Positions 1-9,008 of a stretch of 64,000 nt of DNA are shown in pieces; the stretch's first letter is position 1, and every line of letters begins with the position of its first letter. The DNA comes from Hydrogenovibrio halophilus DSM 15072 (GTDB lineage Bacteria; Pseudomonadota; Gammaproteobacteria; Thiomicrospirales; Thiomicrospiraceae). Location of the stretch: the NCBI RefSeq assembly GCF_000384235.1, contig NZ_KB913033.1:813164-877163 (forward strand). The letters are read 5' to 3'. The notes under the pieces are model-generated. The model was not told the DNA's origin. It did not search any database and saw nothing but the letters and a program-made list of their open reading frames with translations. The position numbers were made by a program, and so were the translations under genes.

Positions 1-1174
1 CCTGCAATGCCTGCGCATGCCCCAACCAGTCTCTGATCGTCGCGAACACTTCGTCGGCGATCTCGCGCAAATAGGCATAGGCGTGATCGCGCCAATCCAT
101 CCGCTCGTCCACCGCGTTTTCCAGCGGCAGGTTGTTCAGATGCCGCAACGCATTGACGTCCATGCCGTCCAGATCGGTCTGCAACAGACACTGCACACTG
201 CCCAGATTGTTCAAGCGCACCGACAGCGCCAGCGTCAAGGCCTCGCCTCTGAAATCGGAAACGCGGACCGAAGGCAGGTCAAACTGCCACAGACGAAACG
301 GGTCGGACAGAGACAGGTCCGACAACACATCGGCCGGTTCCGGTTGGTAAAACGCTTCCGCCCCCAGTGCCTGCTCCAGCAAAAGGCGTTTGGGCGCGTC
401 CTGCAAAAAACCCGACAGACAATCCACCGACAAGGCATTCAGGGTGGCATAAAAAGCCGTGCTCCATTGCCCCGAATGAATCACCAGTTTGTCGGTGGAG
501 GGCTGACGCAAGATGGCCACGCTGGCCCAGTGCGCCCTGAGCATGGAGGCAAACACGCGTTGCGACCGGTTTTTTAACCAGGCCTGGTACAAATCGGATT
601 CGACCTGATCCCAATCGGCTTCCGACACCCCCTGGCCCTGATCGCGTCGCTGCAGGGTTTCACTGAGCACGAGCATGGCCTGCAGGTAAGCCTGCCAGGC
701 ACTCAGTTGCGATTGGCAGGCCGCCGTTTCGGCCAACCAGCTCAGTTGCTCACGGCAGGCGTCGGCGCACTGGGCAAAGGCATTGTTGTGCATGCCGCGA
801 TCCACATCCACCGAGGCCACAGCCAGCTGATGATGCAGACACACACAGTCCTGTGGCCGCAAAGCCGCATCCCACACCTGTGCCAGACACTGTTCGCCCC
901 AAGCAAACAGGGCTTTGGCGTCAATAAAATCATAACTTTGTTCAATCTTCAGGCGCGCGCCGAAATAAGCCAGCCAGTAGGCGGCGACCAGCGCTTCGTC
1001 CGAGCCGGACAGGTTGGCCATTTGCTCGACCTGCGGCCGCTGATGCGCCGAGTCCACAGAACAGCCCAACGCCTGCAGACGCGCCTGCATCTGCTCGCGC
1101 CCGACTTCAAACGCTTCGTCCTGATCCAGACGCTGGCCCAGTTCGTTGACGTTCCCCCGTTCATGAACGCTCAT
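1..1174 (-). CDS. Unrecognised protein, truncated by the left window edge
   Basis: An uninterrupted frame of about 391 codons runs from ATG at 1174 off the left edge. The C-terminus is therefore missing. The ATG overlaps the TGA of the upstream acetyltransferase gene (ATGA), which supports both the start and translational coupling. The visible part is soluble-looking, rich in Leu, Ala, Gln and Trp, with no signal peptide or membrane segment. It has several Trp/Cys-containing helical stretches but no motif I can name. A copy of the ACCAGGCCTGGT palindrome lies inside it (577-588) and is read as Tyr-Gln-Ala-Trp-Leu. I do not recognise the family. Its position as last gene after trpC and a GNAT gene does not reveal a function. 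Confidence 0.7.
   Translation of the reverse strand, partial: MSVHERGNVNELGQRLDQDEAFEVGREQMQARLQALGCSVDSAHQRPQVEQMANLSGSDEALVAAYWLAYFGARLKIEQSYDFIDAKALFAWGEQCLAQVWDAALRPQDCVCLHHQLAVASVDVDRGMHNNAFAQCADACREQLSWLAETAACQSQLSAWQAYLQAMLVLSETLQRRDQGQGVSEADWDQVESDLYQAWLKNRSQRVFASMLRAHWASVAILRQPSTDKLVIHSGQWSTAFYATLNALSVDCLSGFLQDAPKRLLLEQALGAEAFYQPEPADVLSDLSLSDPFRLWQFDLPSVRVSDFRGEALTLALSVRLNNLGSVQCLLQTDLDGMDVNALRHLNNLPLENAVDERMDWRDHAYAYLREIADEVFATIRDWLGHAQALQ
577..588. repeat. ACCAGGCCTGGT palindrome, copy 1 (inside a gene)
   Basis: Exact copy of the 12-bp palindrome, preceded by a T run and followed by ACAAAT. It lies within the unrecognised minus-strand gene and is read there as Gln-Ala-Trp. Confidence 0.9.
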
Positions 1175-1800
1175 AAGGAAAACACGCTATGTGGGCAGCG
1201 CGCAAGCGCCTGCATCTGCCAGACAAACCGCGGGTCTGCCTCCTTAAGGCCATAACTGCTCAGAAACAGTTCGCGCACAAACGCCGTCACCGCCGCTTTA
1301 TCAATCTGTTCCACGCCGGCATGAGGATGAATCAACAGGCCCATTCTTTCGGAACCGCTGGCATGGAATTCGGGAATCCGAAAATCGAAATCCAGCACCC
1401 GGAAGCCCAGATGCCGATAAAACGGCCACAATTTGGGAGCGGCCTCGAGCCAGAAATAAGGATGACGGCGACTCAAATAGGTCGCCAGTTGCGCGCGCAC
1501 CAGTTCGCCTGCCAGGCCTTTCCCCTCATAGGGTTTGGCCGTCGCCAGATACGAGAGCAAGGTGCCCTGTTGCAGATATTCGACCATGGAAAACGCTGCC
1601 CAGTCGCTGTCGGGCGTCATCAAACCCAATATCACGGCCTGATGGTCGCGTAAGGATTGTTCGATCCCGCTCAAAGGGGCCAGTTCCTGATAGGGAAAAC
1701 GCCGATGGTACAAGGCCGCCCAGCGACGAAACCGCATGCTGTCGGGATGGCTCAGCAACACGGGGGTCAGCCCGTCGGCCCGCTCAAACAATCGCTCCAT
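1171..1800 (-). CDS. GNAT-family N-acetyltransferase
   Basis: A 209-residue protein with a GNAT-like acetyl-CoA site. A Lys-Pro-Tyr-Glu-Gly-Lys-Gly-Leu-Ala segment at about residues 89-97 matches the motif A loop, and Phe-Tyr-Arg-His-Leu-Gly-Phe near residues 127-133 is the usual motif B ending. The start is preceded by GGGGGAG six bases or fewer upstream, a strong ribosome site. It lies 45 bp after trpC on the same strand and overlaps the next gene by ATGA, so it is probably the penultimate gene of the rpe-trp transcript. The substrate cannot be predicted. The C-terminal 60 residues after the GNAT core are unassigned. Confidence 0.8.
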   Translation of the reverse strand: MERLFERADGLTPVLLSHPDSMRFRRWAALYHRRFPYQELAPLSGIEQSLRDHQAVILGLMTPDSDWAAFSMVEYLQQGTLLSYLATAKPYEGKGLAGELVRAQLATYLSRRHPYFWLEAAPKLWPFYRHLGFRVLDFDFRIPEFHASGSERMGLLIHPHAGVEQIDKAAVTAFVRELFLSSYGLKEADPRFVWQMQALARCPHSVFSL

Positions 1801-1845
1801 TGTCTCCCCCTTTGTTGTTTTCGCCCGATCGCCAGACGGCCGCCC

Positions 1846-2652
1846 TTACTGAAAAATGGCCTGCAGAGCCGCGCCCGGATCCTCCGCGCGCATAAAGGCT
1901 TCGCCGACCAGAAAGCTGTTGACCTTGTGCGCACGCATCCGCGCCACATCGTCCGGCCCCAGAATCCCGCTTTCGGTGATCACAATCCGGTCTTGCGGAA
2001 TCCGGTCCAACAGCCCCAAGGTCGTGTCCAAAGACACCTCGAAACTGTGCAGATCGCGGTTATTGATGCCGATCATGGGCAGCGGCAAACGCAAGGCGCG
2101 TTCCAGTTCTTCTTCATTGTGGACCTCGATCAACACGTCCAGACCCAGTTGCATCGCGGTTTCGGTCAGCTCATACATCTGCGCATCGCCAATGGCGGCC
2201 GCAATCAGCAAAATGCAATCGGCCCCGATCAATCGGGCCTCGTACACCTGATAATCGTCGACAATGAAGTCCTTGCGGATGATCGGCAAATCCACCGCGG
2301 CATGCACCTGTGTCAGATATTCATTAGAGCCTTGAAAAAAGTCGCGGTCGGTCAGCACCGACAGACAGGCCGCGCCATGTCGGGCGTAGCTTTGCGCAAT
2401 CGCCACCGGATCAAACGGATCACGCAGCACCCCTTTGCTGGGCGAGGCTTTTTTGATCTCGGCGATCACCGCCGATTCGCCCGCATCCAGTTTGGCTTGC
2501 ATGGCATCGGCGAACCCGCGCGTGGGCGAGGTGGTCATCATCAACGCCTTTTGCTTGATCTCGCGCAGCGGCAGTTTCTCGCAGGCCGCCTGAATCTCGT
2601 CGAGCTTGCGAAAAATGATTTTTTTCAGAATATCGGGGGTTTGTGTTGGCAT
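1846..2652 (-). CDS. trpC: Indole-3-glycerol phosphate synthase
   Basis: Tryptophan biosynthesis: converts 1-(2-carboxyphenylamino)-1-deoxyribulose 5-phosphate to indole-3-glycerol phosphate in the cytosol. The 268-residue chain has the single-domain TrpC beta/alpha-barrel pattern: Ile-Lys-Lys-Ala-Ser-Pro-Ser-Lys-Gly around residues 66-74, Arg-Lys-Asp-Phe-Ile-Val-Asp downstream, and a Gly-Ile-Asn-Asn-Arg-Asp strand. It is not fused to TrpF. I start at ATG 2652, which fits family N-termini; an in-frame ATG at 2688 would add 12 unlikely residues and lie inside the palindromic hairpin. It follows trpD by 51 bp, a gap filled by that hairpin. Confidence 0.95.
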   Translation of the reverse strand: MPTQTPDILKKIIFRKLDEIQAACEKLPLREIKQKALMMTTSPTRGFADAMQAKLDAGESAVIAEIKKASPSKGVLRDPFDPVAIAQSYARHGAACLSVLTDRDFFQGSNEYLTQVHAAVDLPIIRKDFIVDDYQVYEARLIGADCILLIAAAIGDAQMYELTETAMQLGLDVLIEVHNEEELERALRLPLPMIGINNRDLHSFEVSLDTTLGLLDRIPQDRIVITESGILGPDDVARMRAHKVNSFLVGEAFMRAEDPGAALQAIFQ

Positions 2653-2679
2653 AAGGATTCCGTGAACTGAATGCGATCC

Positions 2680-2705
2680 GAAAACCACCAGGCCTGGTGG
2701 TTTTC
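2680..2705. terminator. Palindromic hairpin on ACCAGGCCTGGT core, copy 2 (trpD/trpC)
   Basis: A 26-bp perfect palindrome whose core ACCAGGCCTGGT is at 2687-2698, flanked by AAAACC and GGTTTT. It starts within the stop codon region of trpD and ends 28 bp before the trpC start. On the minus strand it looks like a GC stem with a short T run, so it may reduce read-through from trpD into trpC. The T run is short for an efficient terminator. Confidence 0.6.
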
Positions 2706-3726
2706 AGGAAAAGGACTGGGTCAGAGTGATAAAGTCTTCAAAGCGCTGGCGTACCTGGCCGCCGGCCAGAAGTTCGCGGGCTTTTTCCACACCTTCGGCA
2801 TAGGAGTCGGCCAGCCCGGCCACATAAATCGAGGCTCCGGCGTTGAGACAGACAATGTCGGCGGCGGCCGAATGGTCATTGTTAAACACCGCTTTGATGA
2901 TGTTGAGGCTGTCCTGGGAGGAGTCAATGCTCAAATCCGACAGATCGGGATGATCCATGTCGTAATCGGACGGATCGATCTGCCAGCGTTTGATCCGCCC
3001 GCCCTTGAGTTCGGCCACTTCGGTCACGCTGGAAATACTGATTTCATCCAGCCCATCCTGAGCGTGTACCACCATCACATGCTCGGAGCCAAGCGAACGC
3101 AGGACTTCTGCAAACGGGTCCAGCAGGCTCTCGTCAAACACGCCCAGCACCTGCGCCGGGGCATTGGCCGGATTGGCCAGCGGTCCGAGAATATTGAAAA
3201 TGGTGCGCACACCCAGGGTCTTGCGCACGCCCATCACGTGCTTCATCGCCGAATGATGCGCCGGCGCGTACATAAAGCCCACGCCCAATTGTTCGATGCA
3301 TTGGGCCACGGCTTCCGGGGTCAGATCCAGATTGACCCCGGCTTTTTCCAGCACATCGGCGCTGCCGGACGAACTCGACACCGAGCGCGCACCGTGCTTG
3401 GCCACTTTGGCCCCGGCCGCGGCCGCCACAAACGCACTGGCCGTGGAAATATTAAAGGTGTTGGCCCCATCGCCGCCGGTACCACAGGTATCGATCAAAT
3501 GGGTCTTGTCATGAATCGGCACATGCGTGGCCAGCATGCGCATCACCGAAGCGGCGGCGGCAATTTCCTCGGTGGTTTCGCCCTTGGTGCGCAAAGCGAC
3601 CAGAATGCCGGCCACCTGAATCGGCTCGGCCTCGCCCGACATCAGCGTGTGCATCACCCACTCCATCTGCTCGGCGGTCAGGTTCTTGCGCTGGATCAGT
3701 TGATTGAGTGCGTCTTTGAGTTGCAT
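2704..3726 (-). CDS. trpD: Anthranilate phosphoribosyltransferase
   Basis: Transfers phosphoribose from PRPP to anthranilate, the second committed step of tryptophan synthesis. Length is 340 residues, normal for stand-alone TrpD. The diagnostic Cys-Gly-Thr-Gly-Gly-Asp-Gly loop is at residues 81-87, followed by Asn-Ile-Ser-Thr and a Lys-His-Gly-Ala-Arg-Ser-Val-Ser-Ser segment, the PRPP and anthranilate binding parts. ATG 3726 has GGAG five to nine bases upstream. It is not fused to the TrpG glutaminase, which is the separate gene upstream. Part of the trpE-G-D-C block. Confidence 0.97.
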   Translation of the reverse strand: MQLKDALNQLIQRKNLTAEQMEWVMHTLMSGEAEPIQVAGILVALRTKGETTEEIAAAASVMRMLATHVPIHDKTHLIDTCGTGGDGANTFNISTASAFVAAAAGAKVAKHGARSVSSSSGSADVLEKAGVNLDLTPEAVAQCIEQLGVGFMYAPAHHSAMKHVMGVRKTLGVRTIFNILGPLANPANAPAQVLGVFDESLLDPFAEVLRSLGSEHVMVVHAQDGLDEISISSVTEVAELKGGRIKRWQIDPSDYDMDHPDLSDLSIDSSQDSLNIIKAVFNNDHSAAADIVCLNAGASIYVAGLADSYAEGVEKARELLAGGQVRQRFEDFITLTQSFS

Positions 3727-3771
3727 GCTTCGCTCCTTTTCGCCGCAGGCGGCGGCTACTGACTGAACCTT

Positions 3772-4359
3772 TCAGCCAGCGTGTTGTGTCAGAAAATTGG
3801 ACAGCATTCGATGCCCCTGATCGGTCAGAATCGATTCGGGATGAAACTGCACCCCTTCGACCGGCAGAGTCTTGTGGCGCACGCCCATGATTTCGTCCAG
3901 CGCACCCGCCTCATTCTGAGTCCAGGCCGTCACCTCCAGAGAGTCGGGCAAAGCGTCCTGTGCCAGCACCAGCGAATGGTAACGCGTGGTCTCGACCGGA
4001 TTGGGCAATCCCTGAAAAACGCCCAGATCGTGATGATAGACCGGCGAGGTTTTGCCGTGCATCACCTGTTTGGCGCGCACCACTTCGGCCCCGAACGCCT
4101 GACCGATGGCCTGATGGCCCAGACAGACGCCCAGAATCGGCACTTTCCCGGCAAAATGTTCAATCGCCGCCACCGAAATCCCGGCCTCGGTCGGCGAGCA
4201 GGGACCGGGCGAAATCACCAGATAGGTCGGTGCCAGCCGCTCGATCTCTTCGATCGTAATCTGGTCATTGCGATGCACCGCCACCTCCTGGCCCAGTTCA
4301 CCGAAATACTGCACCAGGTTGTAGGTAAACGAATCGTAGTTGTCGATCATTAACAGCAT
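3772..4359 (-). CDS. trpG: Anthranilate synthase component II (glutamine amidotransferase)
   Basis: A class I glutaminase of 195 residues supplying ammonia to TrpE. The Asp-Asn-Tyr-Asp-Ser-Phe-Thr N-terminus is typical. The nucleophile elbow Gly-Val-Cys-Leu-Gly-His-Gln places the catalytic Cys at residue 79, and Val-Gln-Phe-His-Pro-Glu-Ser near the C-terminus supplies His and Glu. It lies 9 bp after trpE. This type of subunit may also serve para-aminobenzoate synthase (PabA); the operon context favours TrpG as the main role. Confidence 0.95.
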   Translation of the reverse strand: MLLMIDNYDSFTYNLVQYFGELGQEVAVHRNDQITIEEIERLAPTYLVISPGPCSPTEAGISVAAIEHFAGKVPILGVCLGHQAIGQAFGAEVVRAKQVMHGKTSPVYHHDLGVFQGLPNPVETTRYHSLVLAQDALPDSLEVTAWTQNEAGALDEIMGVRHKTLPVEGVQFHPESILTDQGHRMLSNFLTQHAG

Positions 4360-4368
4360 GTCGAATCC

Positions 4369-5898
4369 TCAGCTCGGGCGCGATGACGCATCATGGGGAT
4401 GCGATGTCTGCAGCCCGCGGTTCACAAACGCGGCCGCCTTGAAAATGGCGCGGCCTTTGTTCAGGGTTTCGTCCCATTCGGACTGGGGATCGGAATCGGC
4501 CACCACCCCGGCACCGGCCTGCACAAACAGACGACCGTCCTTGATCACGGCGGTGCGAATCGCAATGGCCGTGTCCATGTTGCCATGCCAGCCCAGATAA
4601 CCGACCGCTCCGGCATAGACCCCGCGTTTGACCGGCTCCAGCTCATTGATGATTTCCATCGCCCGGATTTTGGGCGCCCCCGAGACGGTCCCGGCCGGGA
4701 AGGTCGCCCGTAGCACGTCCATGGCCGATAAGCCGTCTTTGACCCGTCCATCGACATTGGACACAATGTGCATCACGTGTGAATAGCGTTCCACCAGCAT
4801 TTTTTCGGTCAGTTCGACACTGCCGGTCTGGGCGATGCGCCCCACGTCGTTGCGCCCCAGATCGATCAGCATCAAGTGCTCGGCCAGTTCCTTGGGATCG
4901 GCCAACAGGTCTTTTTCCATGGCCAGATCCTGTTCCGGCGTCTGGCCACGGCGACGGGTCCCGGCGATTGGGCGAACGGTCACCTTGCCCGCTTCCAAAC
5001 GCACCAGAATCTCGGGCGAAGAGCCCACCACCTGAAAATCGCCCAGGTCCAGAAAAAACATGTAGGGCGAAGGGTTCAGGTAACGCAAGGCCCGGTACAG
5101 CGCCAGAGGCGAGTGCGCGAAAGGGGCCGACATCTGCTGGGAAATCACCACCTGCATCGCGTCACCGGCCAGAATGTATTCCTTGATCTGGGCGACCGCC
5201 TGCTTGAAAGCGCTCTCACCAAAACTGGACACAAAATCCGATTCCTGCAGCTCCTGTGACTGCGCCGGTGGCTGGGCCTGAGACAAGGGCGCATGAATCC
5301 GGTCGGCAATCGCATCCAGACGCTGTTGTGCTTTTGACCAGGCCTGGTCATTTTCCAGGTCGGCGTGCACAATCACGTGTACCTGGCCGCTGAGATTGTC
5401 GAATACCACCAGTTCGGTGGACACCATCAACACAATGTCCGGCGCGCCGATGTCGTCCCGCTCGGGCGTGGTGTCGCGCAGGCGCGGTTCCACGTATTCG
5501 ATGCTGTCGTAACCGAAATACCCGACCAGTCCGCCGGTAAACACCGGCAGCCCAGTTTTTTTCGGCACCTTGAAGCGCGCTTGAAAGGCTTCCAGCCAGG
5601 CCAAAGGGTCCCGGGTCGATTGCTGTTCTGTCAGCGTTTCCTCGCCACTGGCGTTCAGATCGTACACTGACACCACCGACCCCGACACGGTTACCCGCTG
5701 CTGACACGGCAAACCGATGATGGAGTAACGCCCCCACTGGTCGCCGCCCTGCACCGATTCCAGCAGATAGGAATAGGGGGCATTGGCCACCTTGTGATAC
5801 ACGCTCAGCGGTGTATCGTAGTCCGAGAGAATGGTGCGCATCACCGCGACCTTGTCATAGCCTTGCTCGGCCAGCCGTTCAAATTGGGTCTGATCCAT
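4369..5898 (-). CDS. trpE: Anthranilate synthase component I
   Basis: Chorismate to anthranilate, the entry step of tryptophan synthesis. With ATG 5898 the protein has 509 residues. Leu-Leu-Glu-Ser at 45-48 is the usual tryptophan feedback-binding motif. Gly-Thr-Arg-Arg-Arg-Gly at 313-318, Asp-Leu-Gly-Arg-Asn-Asp at 346-351 and [10 protein letters not shown] near 401-410 form the chorismate-binding core. A longer frame back to 5979 overlaps gph and adds a basic, non-homologous-looking leader, so I reject it. The gene contains an exact ACCAGGCCTGGT copy (5337-5348), read as Asp-Gln-Ala-Trp-Ser. The 43-bp gap to gph shows no leader peptide or trp attenuator. Confidence 0.97.
   Translation of the reverse strand: MDQTQFERLAEQGYDKVAVMRTILSDYDTPLSVYHKVANAPYSYLLESVQGGDQWGRYSIIGLPCQQRVTVSGSVVSVYDLNASGEETLTEQQSTRDPLAWLEAFQARFKVPKKTGLPVFTGGLVGYFGYDSIEYVEPRLRDTTPERDDIGAPDIVLMVSTELVVFDNLSGQVHVIVHADLENDQAWSKAQQRLDAIADRIHAPLSQAQPPAQSQELQESDFVSSFGESAFKQAVAQIKEYILAGDAMQVVISQQMSAPFAHSPLALYRALRYLNPSPYMFFLDLGDFQVVGSSPEILVRLEAGKVTVRPIAGTRRRGQTPEQDLAMEKDLLADPKELAEHLMLIDLGRNDVGRIAQTGSVELTEKMLVERYSHVMHIVSNVDGRVKDGLSAMDVLRATFPAGTVSGAPKIRAMEIINELEPVKRGVYAGAVGYLGWHGNMDTAIAIRTAVIKDGRLFVQAGAGVVADSDPQSEWDETLNKGRAIFKAAAFVNRGLQTSHPHDASSRPS
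5335..5350. repeat. ACCAGGCCTGGT palindrome, copy 3 (inside trpE)
   Basis: The exact 12-mer is at 5337-5348; two further flanking bases on each side are also complementary. It lies in a variable, Gln/Ala-rich segment of trpE around residues 184-188, away from catalytic motifs. Confidence 0.9.
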
Positions 5899-5941
5899 AT
5901 CCGTTTCCAGCTTCAGCTTGCGGTCTCCAAAAGAATGGGTA

Positions 5942-6628
5942 TTACGACGCCGCTTCGATCCAGTTTGACAGTTCGGCAAACGAATCCATCACCGCATCCG
6001 GTTCGTAATCACGAATGTCTTCCCCATGATTATAGCCGTAAGTCATGCAGTAAATGTAAAACCCGGCCGCTCTGGCGGCTTTGACGTCGGAACGGGAATC
6101 GCCGATCATCAGCGCGTTTTCGGGCGACACACCCAACTGTTCCGCCGCATAAAGCAACGGCATTGGGTGCGGCTTTTTCTCGGCGCAGGTGTCACCGCTG
6201 ACGACCACTTCAAAATAGTCAAACAGACCCTTGTCCTTGAGCAACGGCAGGGTAAAGTCCGCGGCCTTGTTGGTCACGCAGGCCAGACGGTAGCCCTGTT
6301 GCTTCAGCCAGTCCAGCCCCTCAATCACCCCGTCGTACACACAGCTGCGTTTCGAGGTGTTTTGCTTGTAAAGCTCGATGAAAATCGGATAGGCCTTTTG
6401 CATCAGGTCGGTCTCGGGCATGCCTTCCAGATCGTTGGTCAGGGCCCTTTCCACCAGACGCTGTACGCCATTGCCGACCCAGTTGCGCACCGCGGCTTCG
6501 CCTCGGGCAGGCATGCCCAGTTGTTTCATCATTTCATCGGTACAAAACGCCAGGTCGGGCACACTGTCAATCAGCGTGCCGTCCAGATCAATCAGAATAA
6601 AGCCGGGAGCAATTTTGGTTGTTAACAT
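5942..6628 (-). CDS. gph: Phosphoglycolate phosphatase (HAD family)
   Basis: Dephosphorylates 2-phosphoglycolate, the by-product of Rubisco oxygenation and of DNA end repair. The 228-residue HAD hydrolase has motif I Asp-Leu-Asp-Gly-Thr-Leu at 14-19, motif II Val-Thr-Asn-Lys near 120, and motif III/IV Met-Ile-Gly-Asp-Ser-Arg-Ser-Asp near 175. ATG 6628 places motif I at the usual distance from the N-terminus; ATG 6667 would add 13 residues. It sits between rpe and trpE, a common gammaproteobacterial arrangement, and in an autotroph would serve photorespiratory salvage. Confidence 0.93.
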   Translation of the reverse strand: MLTTKIAPGFILIDLDGTLIDSVPDLAFCTDEMMKQLGMPARGEAAVRNWVGNGVQRLVERALTNDLEGMPETDLMQKAYPIFIELYKQNTSKRSCVYDGVIEGLDWLKQQGYRLACVTNKAADFTLPLLKDKGLFDYFEVVVSGDTCAEKKPHPMPLLYAAEQLGVSPENALMIGDSRSDVKAARAAGFYIYCMTYGYNHGEDIRDYEPDAVMDSFAELSNWIEAAS

Positions 6629-6668
6629 TCGGTTCTTCCTGGGCGCATCGCCCGCTATTACAAACACA

Positions 6669-6692
6669 AAGCGCCAGCAACAGCCGGCGCTT
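6669..6692 (-). terminator. Hairpin between rpe and gph
   Basis: An inverted repeat with arms built on AAGCGCC and GGCGCTT, a short AACA loop and one internal mismatch. It is followed on the minus strand by a T-rich stretch (TTTGTGTTT). It lies in the roughly 100-bp gap after rpe and could act as a partial terminator or an mRNA-stability stem between rpe and gph-trp. Confidence 0.45.
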
Positions 6693-6729
6693 CCAAATTT
6701 AGCCAGAAACGGTCTGGGCGTTAGACTTG

Positions 6730-7434
6730 TTACGCTTTGGCCAGCTCGTCTCGCATCTGCTGAATCACCGTGTCATAGCGGTTGGCGTCGCTTTGCTGCG
6801 CCTTGCCGAAAATGCCCGAGCCGGAAACAAACGTATCGCAACCAGCCGCGGCCACTTCCGCAATGTTATCCACTTTCACGCCGCCATCGATTTCCAGACG
6901 GATATCACGCCCGGAGGCGTCGATCATCTGACGCGCCGCTTTCAGCTTATCCAGCGCCTGCGGGATGAAGGACTGGCCGCCGAAACCGGGGTTGACCGAC
7001 ATGATCAGAATCATGTCGATGCGGTCCAGCACATGATCCAGGTAGCTCAAAGGGGTGGCCGGGTTGAAGACCAGACCGGCTTTGCAGCCTTCGTTCTTGA
7101 CCAACTGCAGGGAACGGTCGATGTGCTCGGAGGCTTCCGGGTGGAAGGTGATGTAATCGGCCCCGGCGCTGGCAAAATCGCCGATGATGCGGTCCACCGG
7201 CTTGACCATCAGGTGCACATCCATCGGTGCCTTGACGCCTTCACGGTCCATGAAATTCTTCAGGGATTCCGCCACCAGTGGCCCAATGGTCAGGTTCGGC
7301 ACGTAATGATTGTCCATGACATCAAAATGCACCACGTCCGCACCAGCCGCGATCACATCTTTCACGTCCTTGCCCAGCTGCGCAAAATCCGCTGACAGAA
7401 TCGACGGTGCAATCCAGTTTTCTTGTTTTGCCAT
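6730..7434 (-). CDS. rpe: Ribulose-phosphate 3-epimerase
   Basis: Interconverts ribulose 5-phosphate and xylulose 5-phosphate in the Calvin cycle and pentose phosphate pathway. The chain is 234 residues from ATG 7434, which has AAGGAG at ideal spacing; the frame continues upstream to 7575 but only through the promoter region. Motifs include Ala-Pro-Ser-Ile-Leu-Ser-Ala-Asp-Phe at 9-17, His-Phe-Asp-Val-Met-Asp-Asn-His near 41 (metal ligands), and [10 protein letters not shown] near 150. First gene of the rpe-gph-trpEGDC-GNAT-orf1 series. Confidence 0.96.
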   Translation of the reverse strand: MAKQENWIAPSILSADFAQLGKDVKDVIAAGADVVHFDVMDNHYVPNLTIGPLVAESLKNFMDREGVKAPMDVHLMVKPVDRIIGDFASAGADYITFHPEASEHIDRSLQLVKNEGCKAGLVFNPATPLSYLDHVLDRIDMILIMSVNPGFGGQSFIPQALDKLKAARQMIDASGRDIRLEIDGGVKVDNIAEVAAAGCDTFVSGSGIFGKAQQSDANRYDTVIQQMRDELAKA

Positions 7435-7469
7435 GTCTGGCTCCTTATTTTTGACTGTAAATTCCGCAC

Positions 7470-7500
7470 ATTTTAGCAGATAGCGCATGATTTTGAACAA
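7470..7500 (-). promoter_or_regulatory. Candidate promoter for the rpe-trp operon
   Basis: On the minus strand there is an extended -10, TGC-TAAAAT (TAAAAT at 7475-7470), and a weak -35 TTGTTC (7500-7495) with a 19-bp spacer. It ends about 36 bp before the rpe ATG and just ahead of the AAGGAG ribosome site. Confidence 0.5.
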
Positions 7501-7538
7501 GACTTTCATAGGCAGGCCGTCCTTTCGATGCCTTTTTG

Positions 7539-7550
7539 ACCAGGCCTGGT
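7539..7550. repeat. ACCAGGCCTGGT palindrome, copy 4 (divergent promoter region)
   Basis: Exact 12-mer between T-run and A-run flanks, placed in the 218-bp region between the divergent rpe and psiE-like genes, upstream of both candidate promoters. A terminator role makes no obvious sense here, which is a reason to look for another function of the repeat. Confidence 0.9.
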
Positions 7551-7568
7551 AAAAATCGGAATGAACGG

Positions 7569-7597
7569 TTTTCAAACCCGCCCAATTCCGCTAATAT
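7569..7597 (+). promoter_or_regulatory. Candidate promoter for the psiE-like gene
   Basis: TTTTCA (7569-7574), a 17-bp spacer and TAATAT (7592-7597), about 55 bp before the ATG. A reasonable but weak sigma-70 match. Confidence 0.35.
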
Positions 7598-7652
7598 CCA
7601 AGCAATAGAGCGAATCTGCCTTTCTTTCACGACAACCACTAAGGGATTCCCC

Positions 7653-8117
7653 ATGCACGAAGACCATTTTCCCGGGCTTTACTCCGTCAAACGCGGCATC
7701 CGCATTGTCGAAGTCATCGGCCTGATCGTCATCGCCATTGCCACTGTGATCGCGTCACTCAAGGAAATCTGGAGCATGGTCGAAGCCATGGACGTCACCC
7801 TGGGCGACCTGCTGCTGATGTTTCTGTATCTGGAGGTGCTGGCCATGGTGGCCATCTATCTGGATTCGGGCAAGCTGCCGATCCGCTTTCCGATGTACAT
7901 CGCCATCATCGCCCTGGCGCGTTACCTGATACTGGAAATGAAAAACCTGTCGGAATGGGAAATGATTGTGGTGGCCCTGACCATGTTGACCGTCGCGGCC
8001 GCCGTGATTGTCTTGCGCTACGGCCACTTGAAACTGCCCTATGACGACCGAAAAAGACTGGAAGAAAATCTGCGCAAGCTGCCGGAAAAGAACCCCGTCA
8101 ACCCCAAATCGGAGTAA
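7653..8117 (+). CDS. PsiE-like membrane protein
   Basis: A 154-residue integral membrane protein resembling the phosphate-starvation-inducible PsiE family. It has four hydrophobic segments (roughly residues 17-38, 52-70, 82-98 and 107-125) and the family-like run Leu-Asp-Ser-Gly-Lys-Leu-Pro-Ile-Arg-Phe-Pro between helices two and three. The N-terminus carries several His and Asp residues and the C-terminus is basic. ATG 7653 has AAGGGA upstream; the longer frame starting at 7536 covers the promoter. It ends 3 bp before purC, suggesting co-transcription. PsiE function is poorly known, so no reaction is assigned. Confidence 0.75.
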   Translation: MHEDHFPGLYSVKRGIRIVEVIGLIVIAIATVIASLKEIWSMVEAMDVTLGDLLLMFLYLEVLAMVAIYLDSGKLPIRFPMYIAIIALARYLILEMKNLSEWEMIVVALTMLTVAAAVIVLRYGHLKLPYDDRKRLEENLRKLPEKNPVNPKSE

Positions 8118-8120
8118 GCC

Positions 8121-9008
8121 ATGCACGCCCTCTATGAATCCAAATTGACCAGCCTGCCCTTGCTCAACCAGGGCAAGGTGCGCGACCTTTACGATCTGGA
8201 CGACCACCACATGCTGATCGTCACCACAGACCGGATTTCGGCGTTTGACGTGGTCTTGCCCACCCCGATTCCGGGCAAAGGCAAACTGTTGACCGAAATG
8301 GCCCGTTTCTGGATGCACCAGACCGAGTCCATTCTACCCAACCAGCTGGCCGACGACTTGGTGCTGGCCGACTATTTGACCCACGACGAACTGGCGCAGC
8401 TGGATGGTCGTGCCATGGTGGCACGAAAGCTCAAACCGCTGCCGGTGGAAGCCATAGTGCGCGGTTATCTGGTCGGCTCCGGCTGGCAGGAATACCAGAA
8501 AACGGGTCAGGTTTGCGGCCACACACTGGACAAAGGACTGCAACTGGCGCAAAAACTGCCCGAACCTTTGTTTACGCCTTCGACCAAGGCCGAAGTGGGC
8601 GATCACGATGAAAACATTGATTTCGACGCAGTGGTCAGGCTGCTCGGACAAGAAAAAGCCGAGGCGGTGCGCGACTTGAGCCTGCAACTTTACCGCTATG
8701 CCGCCGACTATGCGCAGGAACGCGGCATCATCATTGCCGACACCAAATTCGAATTCGGCGAAGACGCGGACGGTCGCATCCATTTGATCGACGAAGCCCT
8801 GACGCCGGACAGCTCACGCTTCTGGCCAGCCGCGACCTATCAGGTCGGCAGCAACCCGCCCAGCTTTGACAAACAATACATCCGCGATTACCTTTTGAGC
8901 CTCGACTGGGACAAGACGGCCCCCGGCCCGGAATTGCCGCCCAAAGTGGTAGAAAAGACCCTGGAAAAATACCAGGAAGCCGAGGCCAGACTGATGGACA
9001 ATGCCTGA
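8121..9008 (+). CDS. purC: Phosphoribosylaminoimidazole-succinocarboxamide synthase
   Basis: Purine biosynthesis: ATP-dependent joining of CAIR and aspartate to give SAICAR. The protein has 295 residues, the longer PurC type rather than the roughly 240-residue E. coli type. It has Lys-Val-Arg-Asp-Leu-Tyr at the N-terminus, Thr-Asp-Arg-Ile-Ser-Ala-Phe-Asp near 35-42, Glu-Ala-Ile-Val-Arg-Gly-Tyr near 110, and the [10 protein letters not shown] segment near 228. A GGAG ribosome site precedes ATG 8121. It overlaps bioD by 8 bp. Confidence 0.97.
   Translation: MHALYESKLTSLPLLNQGKVRDLYDLDDHHMLIVTTDRISAFDVVLPTPIPGKGKLLTEMARFWMHQTESILPNQLADDLVLADYLTHDELAQLDGRAMVARKLKPLPVEAIVRGYLVGSGWQEYQKTGQVCGHTLDKGLQLAQKLPEPLFTPSTKAEVGDHDENIDFDAVVRLLGQEKAEAVRDLSLQLYRYAADYAQERGIIIADTKFEFGEDADGRIHLIDEALTPDSSRFWPAATYQVGSNPPSFDKQYIRDYLLSLDWDKTAPGPELPPKVVEKTLEKYQEAEARLMDNA

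Noticed and set aside
17-1255. Plus-strand frames at 17-577 and 707-1255
   Set aside because: They are antisense to one continuous minus-strand frame of 391 codons with a coupled start and a coherent protein-like composition.
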